In this document: positions 31,225-42,500 of the stretch, piece after piece
How the letters are laid out: each line of letters begins with the position of its first letter
How positions within the stretch are numbered: position 1 is the first letter of the stretch
Assembly (NCBI GenBank): GCA_950106755.1
Contig: OX467082.1
Location: 33,728,001 to 33,792,000, forward strand
DNA from: Climacium dendroides
Taxonomy: Eukaryota > Streptophyta > Bryopsida > Hypnales > Climaciaceae
Direction: 5' to 3'
DNA length: 64,000 bases
Notes under the pieces: model-generated
The model's database searches: none
What the model was told of the DNA's origin: nothing
Seen by the model: the letters and a program-made list of their open reading frames with translations, nothing else
Translations under genes and position numbers: made by a program

Positions 31225-34200
31225 ATGGCGAACTCTCCTTCCGCTCTTGAGAACATTGGTTTTGCCAGCGCGGCCGCTGCCACACACAAAAGTATCTTGA
31301 CTGACAGGAGGAAGCAGAAGCTTGAAAGATTGCAGCGCGAGGTGGAGGCGGCCAAACGAAAGGCACAAGCGTCAAAGCGAGCCTTGGAATTGGAGGCGCA
31401 CAAGAGAGCAAAAAGTGCCCGAACAATGCGTAGTTATTTCACGTCCTCAACGAATTCCGAAAATTGAGGTCCCCTGGAAAGCAATGCGACGGAGTTGCAG
31501 AGCTCTAAAGCGGGCAACGACTCTTCTGAGTCCCCGGATACCGAAATTCTTCTATCGTGCCCCGATGTCATCCATGTTTCTAACAATGAAGACAACAGCT
31601 TGGGCGATGAAGATGACTCAGACTTGAGTGCAGATGAAATGGTCAACTCTGACAACGAAGCTTTCATGGACCCACCGACCCGTGGCCGTAACAAGTAGAA
31701 AAATGGTCATCTGGTGTTGAAGGGTGTGAATGATGTAGGTCCTTCTTCTAGCACGATGAAGAAGTTGAAGAAGAACTACGAACAATCCCGCAAGTTCTAC
31801 AGTGAGTGGGTAGCGAAGGAGCCCTGGAGTGTGGTTGTGTTGGCTAAAGACGGTGTCATACAATCTGTGCGTTGCAAGTCATGCTCTCTTGTTCGTGGCA
31901 AACCGATTCAAATGGCTCCTAAATGGGACACTATCTCAAAGCATGGGCAACGTGATATTCACAAGAAATGTATGATTTTGTTTGCAGCTCAAAGGCCTCT
32001 ATTTGTGGTGGAGCAGCTTCAAGGTTGTACCACGACAAAATCACGGAGGAAACATGTGCAGTTCTCTACTTTGTTCCAGTTGCTTGCGGGAAGTAGACCC
32101 ATGACTGAATTTGAGGCCCGCTTTGAATTATATGATTTCATTGGTGTTCCAGAGTTGCCTCGCAAGCACTGGGGTGATGGATCCGGTTGGATAATGGCTG
32201 AGCACCTCTATGACTTTGTGAAACAAAAAATAAAAAAATTGATATCTACTGCGCCTTTCTTTGCTTTGTATGTTGATGAGACAACTGCCTACGACAATAC
32301 TTCGTGGATTGCAATCCACGCTTATGTTCTCATAGATTGGTGCCGTGTTCCTCTTCTCCTCACAATCCACAAAATGGACGGTGATAGTGCCACGGCGAAC
32401 AAGTTGACTACTATTATCATGTTTGTCGCGACTGTTGGGAGAGGGCTCACCGATGCAGACATCGCAGAGAAATTGCTGTGCTTCGGAGCTGATGGGGTGA
32501 GCACCTTCCAAGGCTTAAAGTCAGGAGTAACTACGCAAATCAAGGAGAAGTTTGCTCCGTTTGCCACTGGAGTTCACTGTTGTGCTCACCGCCTAAATTT
32601 GGCAGCCCAGTCCCTATCCTCATTGACAATTATGCATGTAGTGGAAGAAGTTCAAAGCCTTATTGCAGCAACTCGAGTCGAAAGGCTTAAAGTTGCTCAA
32701 GAATGTAAAAACTCGGTGGATCAGCTGTCTTTCTCCCATCCGCAGGCTATTAGCAGAGTACAAGGGTGTGCTAGCAATGATGTACAGAGACAAAAATGAT
32801 AGGAAGTGGGGGCAGAAGGCTAAGGTGAGTTTTTCTATCTTATTGTATTCCTGATTCTGTAGTCTGTACGTGAATGATCTTGCTCTTCAATTGTTACCGA
32901 TTGTAATTACATGAATGATGTCACTCTTCAACTTTGCCGATTCTTTGGCTCCGATTGTGTATGTCGCCCCTCAGCATCTGTGCTTCATTGATTTCTCGTC
33001 TATATATGCATGTTCAGGGTTGGATGAGCATGTTTTGTTGTCTTACTTGATTGATTTGGACTATGGATCTACCTGCGGTTACTTTGATATCTGCCTGTTA
33101 TCAAGTGCCTTGACATCGTTCTCATGGAAAATGTGCAGGCAAACCTAGCCCTCCTCCTAGATCACTATGTTTTGCTGGGTATATTGGCAATGCTGCCAAT
33201 GCTTGAGGTTGTGGATACTTTGATTCAGTGGGCTCAGAAAAAAGATGCCTACATTTGTGATTTTGTTGGGGCTCTGGGCACATGCCAAACCAACTTATTC
33301 ACATTCTACTTGAATGCTGAAATGGCCTTCCGCAAAGATGAGTTTCATGCTTACAACCAGGTCTTGCAATGCTCTCATGAGCAGATCTTGATGAAGTAGG
33401 ATGCCAATTTGAACTTGCCCTACGAGACTCTGACATTTGTGGTGGGTGGGGAATCCCTGTATGCAATGCACGATGGTGCAATGGTCAACCGTGAGGGATA
33501 TGCAGCCATAGTCAGCAGTGTCCAAAAATATTGCAAAGGTGAATTTTCATTTTAGGTCTTCATGAGTTAGCAAGTTTGACACCGCATTTGCTATGTGACG
33601 ATGTCACTTTAATTTGTTACCTTTTCTAAACCCAAAAATGACCCAATCTCTAGTATCATGTTTCATTGTGGACTAATTTTCTGAATGCAAGCCATTGTGG
33701 GGAGGTGCGTGCTATTCAAAATGCTATTCTGACCCTAAACTGGTTGTTAAAACTTCAGTGACCTCCACTGTCTGTAACTCTAGCATTTTATTTGTCATGT
33801 GCAGAGGCCACAAGGAAACTTATGGATGAGATGAGCAGCAGGTTTCTAGATCATGGCTTGATGGATGCCCTAGGCATTGTGTACCCGCAGTATTGGCTAC
33901 AAGGGGACTGCTCCGCAAGCTTTAGAAAGCACCTGGATGTCATCAAGAGCTTCTAGGAGAGCCGAAGTGGATTGGTGAGGGTGACAATAAATGATTTGTC
34001 CCAACTATGCTTGACAAGTTCTTGTTGGAGTCAGAACAACCTCTTTTCAAGATTGCTATGCTACCAAATGCCCACAATGCTATGCAAATGCCTCCAATAC
34101 ATGCTCCCATACACCAAATGGTGAATCCACTAACTAAACTGTGGAGGATTTTGGACGCAAACACCTCTCTTGGCCACAAATTCGGGGAATACATAAAATT

Positions 34201-34429
34201 GGCCCAGATTGCAATGGTTCATGTTCTGGGCAGCGTGGAAGATGAGCGCACATTCTCAGCACTGTCTTTCTTGAAGGACAAGCTACGTAATCGGCTAGAT
34301 CAGCACTTGGGCGTCGTTGTGGGCATGCATTGCCAGTCTGTATACAGTCTACAGAATTTTCTTTACGAGGATTGTTTTAAACAGTGGGTGCTAGCAAGTG
34401 AGTGCCAGCGTTACGCACTAACTGTGTGA
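31225..34429 (+). pseudogene. hAT transposase gene with BED-type zinc finger and two introns, several breaks
   Basis: The start is ATG 31225 in a good context (GCAGCGATGGCG). The N-terminus is basic and alanine-rich. In-frame stops lie at 31465 (TGA) and 31696 (TAG). The BED-like zinc finger (VRCKSCSL ... KHGQRDIH) lies at about 31870-31965. The catalytic core has FALYVDETTAYD (32262), CFGADGVSTF (32480) and CCAHRLNLAAQSL (32580). The frame shifts near 32665 and then reads VKTRWISCLSPIRRLL. Introns 32825-33138 and 33539-33804 have GT-AG borders and preserve phase (KAK|ANLALLL and YCK|EATRKL). Further breaks are a TAG at 33397 and a shift near 33954-34007. The C-terminus ends with the hAT dimerisation block SVEDERTFSALSFLKDKLRN and a stop at 34429. 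The gene is related to, but distinct from, the hAT transposase at 26675. I saw no terminal inverted repeats around it. Confidence 0.85.
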
Positions 34430-34760
34430 CAAGCTTTGTACTGTGTAGATGGCAGACTTAGTGTAGGATAGCTAGTTGAAGCTCATACTTGGTAGTTCCT
34501 TGGATTCAACAAGCAAGTGGTAAAATTTCAATTGCAGCATTATTCCTGAGATTTTGTTGCAACTCAGTTTTTCTTGTCAGTGCTGGGAATGTCCAAGCTA
34601 CGGTGTACTCATTTTATAGAACACAACTGCCAATTAAATGTTGCTATCAATTTATCGTGCTTGGATAGTATTTGTGGCTGGCTGCAGATGTTAAGTGCAA
34701 GACGGTGAGTCTCTAAATTTGGCTAGTGTGCGGTAGCTTCAAAGTGACAACTTCGATTAA

Positions 34761-34853
34761 GTGGTGCGTTCAGTCTCCGCCAAAGGTGCTTGGACTCTCT
34801 CATCTATGGACAACAAATGTCTAGTCTCTGACTGCATGGCTAAGGGCCTCAAG
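34761..34853 (+). other. Possible orphan exon (31 codons, donor GTAAAT)
   Basis: An open stretch (VVRSVSAKGAWTLSSMDNKC and 11 more residues) ends exactly at a plausible splice donor. Together with 35074-35166 it may be left over from an unrelated gene. The upstream acceptor is uncertain. I do not recognise the protein. Confidence 0.25.
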
Positions 34854-35073
34854 GTAAATAGTATACATGTACTTTTATTTCTGATGATGTCAAATAGTTC
34901 TATACTTATGATATGGATGTAACAGCTTTAGTTTCTGCTTATTGAAGTAAATATCTCTTAGAGAGCAAACTAGTGGTGTTCTCCCTTTTAATCCTCATAT
35001 AACTGTGCAAAATGACTACTTGATGAGCCCACATATTAATAAATATGTACGTGGGCATTGTACGTAAGCAACG

Positions 35074-35166
35074 CTGAGCTTGGCAAAACTTAACAAAGAG
35101 TTAATTGAGGATCCAATCTCTCCAAAGCGCTTCTATGACGCTGTGAACGTCGTCCTGTCTTATCAA
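35074..35166 (+). other. Possible orphan exon (31 codons, donor GTAAGT)
   Basis: LSLAKLNKELIEDPISPKRF followed by 11 more residues is amphipathic, with protein-like composition, and ends in a perfect GTAAGT donor. It lies 220 nt after the possible exon at 34761-34853 and in the same orientation. The family is not recognised. No partner exons are clear downstream. Confidence 0.3.
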
Positions 35167-36573
35167 GTAAGTTGCTTATCCACAAAGCTCTCACCTAATC
35201 TGATTTAAGCCCTAGCCACTTTTCAGAAACAGTATTGTCCCCACCGAACTCAAGAAATTGCCTTGTCCATCTTTCAAGCTCATAAATTTATAGAAAGCTT
35301 TCAAAAGGGTGATGGCTCGTGGTATATAATCTTTGTGGTTTTGGAGTAACCTAGTGGGTGTGAGTTTTTTCATATGCAATGCATTGATGTTTTCACGCCC
35401 CTTGTTACAATTCTGAATTGAAGTGGATACAATTGTTCCATTCCCCTTCTGACTTTGGCATCGGAGTGTTCATTTCTGTTGGTTGTAGGTGACATGACAG
35501 GACTCATGAACTTGAAGAAAGATGAGTGCGAAAATAGTTTGTACTACTTTCTGGCTGACAGTATTATGGGCGTTTATCACTTGCAGTTGATTACTTGCAT
35601 TGTACTAATGTATGTAGGATTGTGGGCATGCATTGCATAGTTTCTTAAATGTTAGTTTCTTGCATGTTAAGTTGTCTTCCAATTTTCTAGCATTGTACTA
35701 AATCAAGCATCGGAGTACTTGTGTTTGTTTTGCAGGTCTTGTTTTGCTTGTTGAAGAATTAGGACAACTAAGTGCAAATTCTTGAAGTTGTAGTTTTTAT
35801 TGTAAATCTTGTTTACCACAAAATTTGTGCACTCTTCCATTTAAATGAATTTGCCATATTTGTGTTGAAAGTTTGCATTGTATTGCTAAAATGTCAACAA
35901 AATTCTAGGGGAACATAGAAATTGCACCCTAAACCAATTTGCTAGTGCACACTCAGTAGCCCAAATTCCATCACAAAAGAATCCCTAGTTGCCACTTCTT
36001 GCGACATGCAATATTGAAAAGTAGCCAAGACATCAAATTCAAATGCAGAAATATACTCTGACGCCGGCAGCCAAAAAAAAATTGTCAAATTAAGTTTTAA
36101 AAAAGCCACATGGCATGTCACTATTTGCTCTTTGTCGAGACAAAAGCACCCATCCGTAAATGAAAAAAAAACACTGATGTGGACCTCTGTCTCGCCCCCA
36201 TACTGCACACGAAGCGGCGCAGAAGCCGACTCTTTTTGATCGATTTCCAAAGCGACCAGCGTACTTGCAAGCCTGCATGGTAAGGCAAGCAGCCCGCAAA
36301 CATCATACGTTGCGAAGACCGATGTCGAAGCCAAAGTCAGATCCACCTTCAAACACGAGCGACAACTTCTTCACCTTATATGAATTAACTTCAATTTAAA
36401 AGGGCAAGTATCTTCTAGGAATAGAACCGTATGCACGTTCACCTTCATGTACAAATACGGAGAGACCTTCAAGCAAGCAGTCACTCGAAGTTCGTCACTC
36501 CGAATTGTTTTCTCACGGCAGAAGGATTGTCTCGAAATTCAGCGAGGAAAGTGACGTCGAAGCATTGGCAGTG

Positions 36574-38777
36574 ATGGCGAATATACCGACGCCAGAAAAC
36601 ATTAGTTCTGAGGCGGAGGCGGTCATGGAGGTGTGGGACCTGTGCATCAGCTGGATCTACTCGGCAGCACTCCGCACCATCGTGCAACTGGACGTCGCCC
36701 ACATTCTCGCCACCCACGCCACGCCCCCGAAATATGGTCATGACAGCCGAGGAGCTTCTGCAGCACACGGTGGGTTCCAGTCCATTGGAAATATAATTCG
36801 TCATTTGGGGCACAGTTTCAGACCATGTACAGTGCAAACCTTTACATAAATAAATCCAGAGCTAGCTAGCCAAGCTAGCTGCCAAGGTTTTAGAGGAAGA
36901 AAGATCTCATTTTTTGCAATTGGAAAACGACCCAGGTCATGAAAATGAATTTATTGATTGTACGTGTCGGCAGGATGCGAAGCGTCCAAATCCGCTCAAC
37001 CTTGAGAGGCTCCTTCGACTGCTCACCACCAAAGGGGTGTTTGCTGAGCACATGGGCAGTGATGACAATGCTCGCAGGTTCTCATTAACCCCGTTGTCGA
37101 GATGTCTTGTGCCGGGGCCTGGCACCCACCGAAACACTGCGTTGTTTCTCACCGTGGGTCCAGAGTACTCTGCCACATTGGAGCATCTGAGGTATGTAGG
37201 TCTGTAACACCAAGCTCCATCAATTGTTCATAGTGTTCTTCATTTAATTCGCATCAATAACAAATTCGAACAAGTGACATCCTAAGCTCTGAAGTATGTA
37301 TTCGCATTTTTTCTATCAAATTCTTCTTGAGGCTGAACATACGGAATCATGTTGTATGTGTAATGTCAATTTTGTGAAATTCCATCTGCCATTTCGATAT
37401 TTATAATTAGCTTGTTGTGCCCATAGATATGGAAATTAATTATAATCAAGTTTTGTGCACTGCTAGGTTGCCAATCCCATCCACCTCGGTCCTAGCTCCA
37501 TAAAGCATTTCAATTCCTTCTATTACTAAGGATTTGTTAATAAAATTGAGGTTGTGTGTAGTGATTTAGTGCTAAGGTCCATTGTCCACATGGAGTAAAT
37601 GAGCTTGAATACATGAAAACTCACCCCGCCTTCTTGAAGGTGTTCAAGATTGCGTTCAAAGACATGGGCCCCCAATTTTTACCAATGTTGTTGCAATACC
37701 ATGGCTTTGATAATGTCCACAAACTAGTAGATGTAGGAGGGAATGTTGGAATCATATTAGCTGCCATTGTGGAGAAGTATCCCCACATCTACGGCATCAA
37801 CTTTGACCTTCTTGAAGTTGTGGCAAATTGGCAACTAATCCTAGTTTTCATAGTAAGTAAATCATTTTGGCCTCACATTTTAGAGTCATAAATATCATAC
37901 TTCAAACTTGTGCAAAAATTAAACCTCTAAAGAAATGCAAAATGATTGTGATTCAAGAGTTGAATTGTTTAGTGGATATACTTTTTTAAAAGAATGAACC
38001 TTCACATAAAAATTCACATAAATTCCATATTGGAATGCAAATATATACCTTTTAGAGTATTGTAACAAAAAAAAAAGATAAAAAATGAAAAAACAATTGT
38101 CAATGGTACTTGATCCACAAGTGTTGAACAATTGGGAGGCAATATGTTTGAAAAAGTGCCAATTGGATGTGATGCTATCTTTATTGATAAGATTATCTGG
38201 TACATTACAAAAAATCTGAACCTTGCAAAAGGCAACAAGTTTGCATGGCAGCAATGCAATTATACATTGGTGATTTCAAAAATACTTTTTAATGTTTTTA
38301 AGATTTTTTTTTTTAAATTTAAAATTTTCCCTGTATTTGCACCATGGGTGAAAGACAAACAGCCTTTTATAGGGTTTAAATTTCTCCTAATGTTCATATT
38401 TATCAAAATAACAATCTCAATTAATTAATATGGGGTGAATGATTTGCTGGGATGTCCATGACTATTTGCAGGGGATATTACATGATTGGAGCGACAAGCG
38501 ACCTCACAAATTGTTACAACGCACTACCAAGTGAGGGAGGAAAACTAATCATGATGGATATAATCATGCCTAGTGAGACTCCACTTGAAGCATCCCTTCC
38601 CATCCAGAGAAAAATAGCGTTCAACATGGATATTTGATGCAGATTCACTGTGAAGGTGGCAGGGAGAGAACCGCCATTGAATTGGAAGGGCTTTTGAAAC
38701 AAGCGGGGTTCATGTCCCTCCAAATTCTTGCCGAAGTTCCCGGTAGTCCCTTTCACGTTATGGAAGCTCACAAATAA
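36574..38777 (+). pseudogene. Plant O-methyltransferase (COMT-like) pseudogene, five exon remnants
   Basis: Plant small-molecule O-methyltransferases move a methyl group from S-adenosylmethionine to phenolic or related hydroxyls in the cytosol. Exon 1 (ATG 36574 to 36769) holds the dimerisation helices (LRTIVQLDVAHILA) and MTAEELLQHT after a frame shift near 36725. Exon 2 (36974-37191) has LERLLRLLTTKGVFAEH. Exon 3 (about 37583-37851) has HGVNELEYM, the SAM-binding LVDVGGNVG (family DVGGGTG) and GINFDL. Exon 4 (about 38120-38199) has GGNMFEKVP and DAIFIDKI. Exon 5 (38472-38777) has the catalytic-histidine block ILHDWSDKRPHKLL, GGKLIMMDIIMP, GGRERTAIELEGLLKQAGF and the stop at 38777. Shifts near 38515 and 38635 and a missing stretch before exon 3 make it non-functional. 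The substrate cannot be told. Confidence 0.8.
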
Positions 38778-39501
38778 ACAAATCAATCTAGATGTCCAAG
38801 GATTTTTTAAGAACTTTGGGATTAACAATCCAGTGTTGGGGAATATTTCTTTTCATAATGAGAAGAAGACATGATATATGGTATTCCAATACAAATTTCA
38901 ATGAAGGTGCTAAACAAACAAGAATCAGTTCTCTGCAGTACCTGGCAAACTCGAGAAGAAAGCTGGACTGATCAAACAGATGCGCTGTTTACTGTGGTAT
39001 CTTGTGAAGTTTCATGAACACAAACTCCCAGCTTAGTGAAATGACAGTGACATACAAATCCTAACCAGCAGGATAACCGTAAAACCAGAACCTGACACTT
39101 AAAAAACCAGACCTGCATGAGACTGATTCAAAGCCTCACTGCAAAATGAGCCTGGCCCTGAAACACTTTGAACAAGACCTCTTCCATCGTATGAAGAGAG
39201 TCGGAATATGAAGCCCCAACTCAAGGCACTCACCCGATCAACTTCTCTTTGGTTCTCCCCTTCTATATCTGCCTACCTTCTAAGATTCCCAAGAACCGAT
39301 CAGTGACAAAGCTATCAACTGAACGAACTTAATTGTAACTAGAGTCAACGTAAGCTGTATTTGCAGAAAGTCAATATACTGTGCAGACAGTAGTCCTTGA
39401 AAATCCCTACAAACCAACACATCTACATACTGTAGTAGTGTTGGTATAAAACTTATTCTGCATAGACCCCATTTAACAAGACGGGTTCAATAGATACTTG
39501 A

Positions 39502-42500
39502 TCAAGAGTTTGAACGACGAAAAAGAAAGACTAGGCTTACAGCCACCACTGCTACGCTGCCAGCAATGATTGCTGTGTGCAGGCCCGAAAAGCCTTCAGA
39601 AACTTGGTCTGCCTGAGCGGCCTTAGGGGGTACCGACACTTTCTTCCTCCGTGGCTCTTGGGATTCTTCCAAATGAAGCGTCAATGCCTGCATCACCAGA
39701 GCATATATTATAGACAGTCAGAAGAAAAAAAGGTGAACTCAGGTTCGTTGCTGTCAATGCCAAGCAATCGTATCAATAAAACCTAAAAAATTGCTCTTAA
39801 AGACGTGAGCTTATTTTGGATGCTGGTCTTTCTAAATAAGAACTCAAAAAGATATAGGTCATATTCTTCATGATCTTTGAAACAAATATAGAACGATCAT
39901 ACAACAGACGGACTCACCTTCCATCCACTGATTTTAGCAAAATTGACTGCAGACACAAGGTCGGCGTCTGTAGCGAGCAGCACCTTGTCACCTTCGTCGT
40001 CCACATACTGCAATGAAAAATATCCAGAACCACCATGCTATGCATGAGTCAAGAGAACCTCAAATAATGTAGACACAACCCTCAAAGATAATGGGTTCCT
40101 AAACAAAAGGGCATACCATAAGTCGAGGCAGACGAGTCCGATCTATGTCTTCACCAACACGTTGTACTATCATAGACATAAGCTCGGTCAAGCTTTCAGA
40201 TCCTGCAATACACACGACAGTTTCTATTACAAAGCCCCCAAAAAGAATCACTTCAGACTGGATACTGGAATGTGTGTTTATCGATTCTGTGCATGCAAAG
40301 AGCACGGATATTTCAATCTGTTTCAGCATTTCCTCCCAAGTCAATCAATTAAGGGGAACATATTCCCAACTTAAAGAGGTACTGAAGAAGATTGAGACCC
40401 ACCACAGTTGAATCGATGGTTTCGCTCCTTCCCATCACGGCCAGTTAATTTCAGCTTGAAAGCAAATTGATTTCCAAGCCCAAATGAGGGATAGCTGGAT
40501 TGCCTTTCCGGATAACCAGAGTGCCTTTCTGAATAGACATCAGATTGTCGAGCAGAAATATCACTGCAAATACAAACCCAACGGCATCCATCAGCGCCGA
40601 CCAGAATGACCTAAGAATACAATCTGCCCTGCAACAATGCATCCCACCTCAGTATGATCTTAAGTTTGACAAAATCCGAAAAGCTAAGCCAATCATCCTC
40701 GGACGTGATTTCTGCAGCAAATTAGTCTAAAATTGATAAGAAAATCATCTCATAATCGCACAAATCTTCTCATTGTTATGTCTACACAAGCTGATCAACC
40801 CAAGTGCAGCATCAATGACCTGTGTGAATCATCATCTTCATCAGCTGGTTCCAGAGCCAAAGCAGAATCCCAGAACTTTTGCAGCATATTTGTTGCCGTG
40901 TCAGGACCTCCACCACCAGAACCTCCAACCTTTAATCAATAAATCACAAATTCAACAGTTCAACCCACTCATTCGCTTAAATAAAAGCCCGGATGTCTAC
41001 CTCTAGGATGAACCCGATCTGCGAGAGCACCAACAGTAGCGCTAATAGGTACCTATATGACCATAGAAGAGAGAGTGAGAGAACAAAACAAGCAACTAAT
41101 CCCGATACAAAGATGATTGCACAAACTGGCAAGAGGCCGTCACTTACGGTAGCCACGGCACCATGTGTAAGCTGTAGGACGTCCACACAGGCCACAATAT
41201 ATCCATCTGTACACAATGACAGACAACTTGTGAGCTATCAGGAAGTGACGATTGACAATAGTGAATATTACAAGTGCTGAAAATGCAGGAGGAAGAGCTG
41301 AGGAGCAAGTAAGCCAAGACAGAGTAAACTAGCATTTGACAAGGCTGCTTCTAGATCAATGATACAAGGACCAACAAAGCCGATACTTACCTCGATCTGT
41401 AACCGGAAGATGAAGAAACTTGCCATCATGCATGGTATGTAGCGCATCCACAAGAGTGGTATCCAAACCAGCACACTCAGGATTCGGGGTCATGACCTGC
41501 ATGTAAACTCAAATCCTTAAGTTCTATAGCGAGACAGCAGCGGCTACATGCATGAGACTATTCTCGACGATTCGGAATTCCACAACTGCAATGACATATC
41601 CCTCACAAATTACTAGGAACCACGTTAACATTTGAAACGAAGTCATCAGATAGAACAGTGGCGACTGTAGATTAAGAACGAACCTTATCCAAAGTGGTTG
41701 TTTCCGGATTCAAACCTTGTGCAACAACTCTCATTAGGACGTCCTTAGAGCTGCAGACATTAAATTCAACAAGGTGGTAAGACTGTAAGCAGGAAGAAAC
41801 AAATGCACGTTGATGACAAGAATTAAATAACTACACATGCATATGAAAAAAACATGAAAACATGAACCAAAACCCATAGATAAAGGCGCCAAGTCCGTAC
41901 GTAAGAATGCCAGTTGGTTTGTTACTCAGCGAAGTAATGATCACAGAGTTCATGCGGTACTCCTTCATCTTCCTCGTTGCATTAGTGACAGTATCAGAAG
42001 CTGAACAAGTCGGCACTCTGTAAACAGTGAATACAACTTGAAATGAGCGCAACAGAACAACATAATTAAGCAAATACATGACACTCTAAAATCCTCTCGT
42101 GAGCCCGCTCCATCGCTGAATTAAGTAAACCGCAAAATTTTTAAAAACATCAGAAAATGCAGACTCACTTGGTTCCTTCCGGAATAATGGATCCCAAAGT
42201 AGGTCTAAACATCTTGTCCCGAAGATTCTCGATAAAATTTGACTTCTCTGTCAACACCAAGCAGTCAACGGTCCACTTGAGTCTAGAATATAGCCACTAC
42301 CAAGATCACAAGACACAGCAAAAGGCGTAGCAACCAAAAATTTCAACCTCACTTTCTCACCTTGAGATAGCATATCTTTTGTTAAATAGAAAGGTAATAA
42401 GCTTACCAGTGGAATTGTTGCTCCACTCACGCTCAACAGACTCGACAGCAGCTGCAATTGCATTGCCTTTTTCAGCAGCCCGCTCCATGCGTGCAATAGC

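Noticed and set aside
35942..36352. 136-codon minus-strand frame upstream of the O-methyltransferase copy
   Set aside because: No recognisable domain, overlapping alternative frames of similar length, and no splice or promoter support.
41001..41052. Extra 52-nt exon in the CBS-CBS-PB1 gene with usable splice sites
   Set aside because: Including it breaks the reading frame, while skipping it joins GAVAT to VGGSGGG in frame and matches the family layout. It might be a rare alternative exon.
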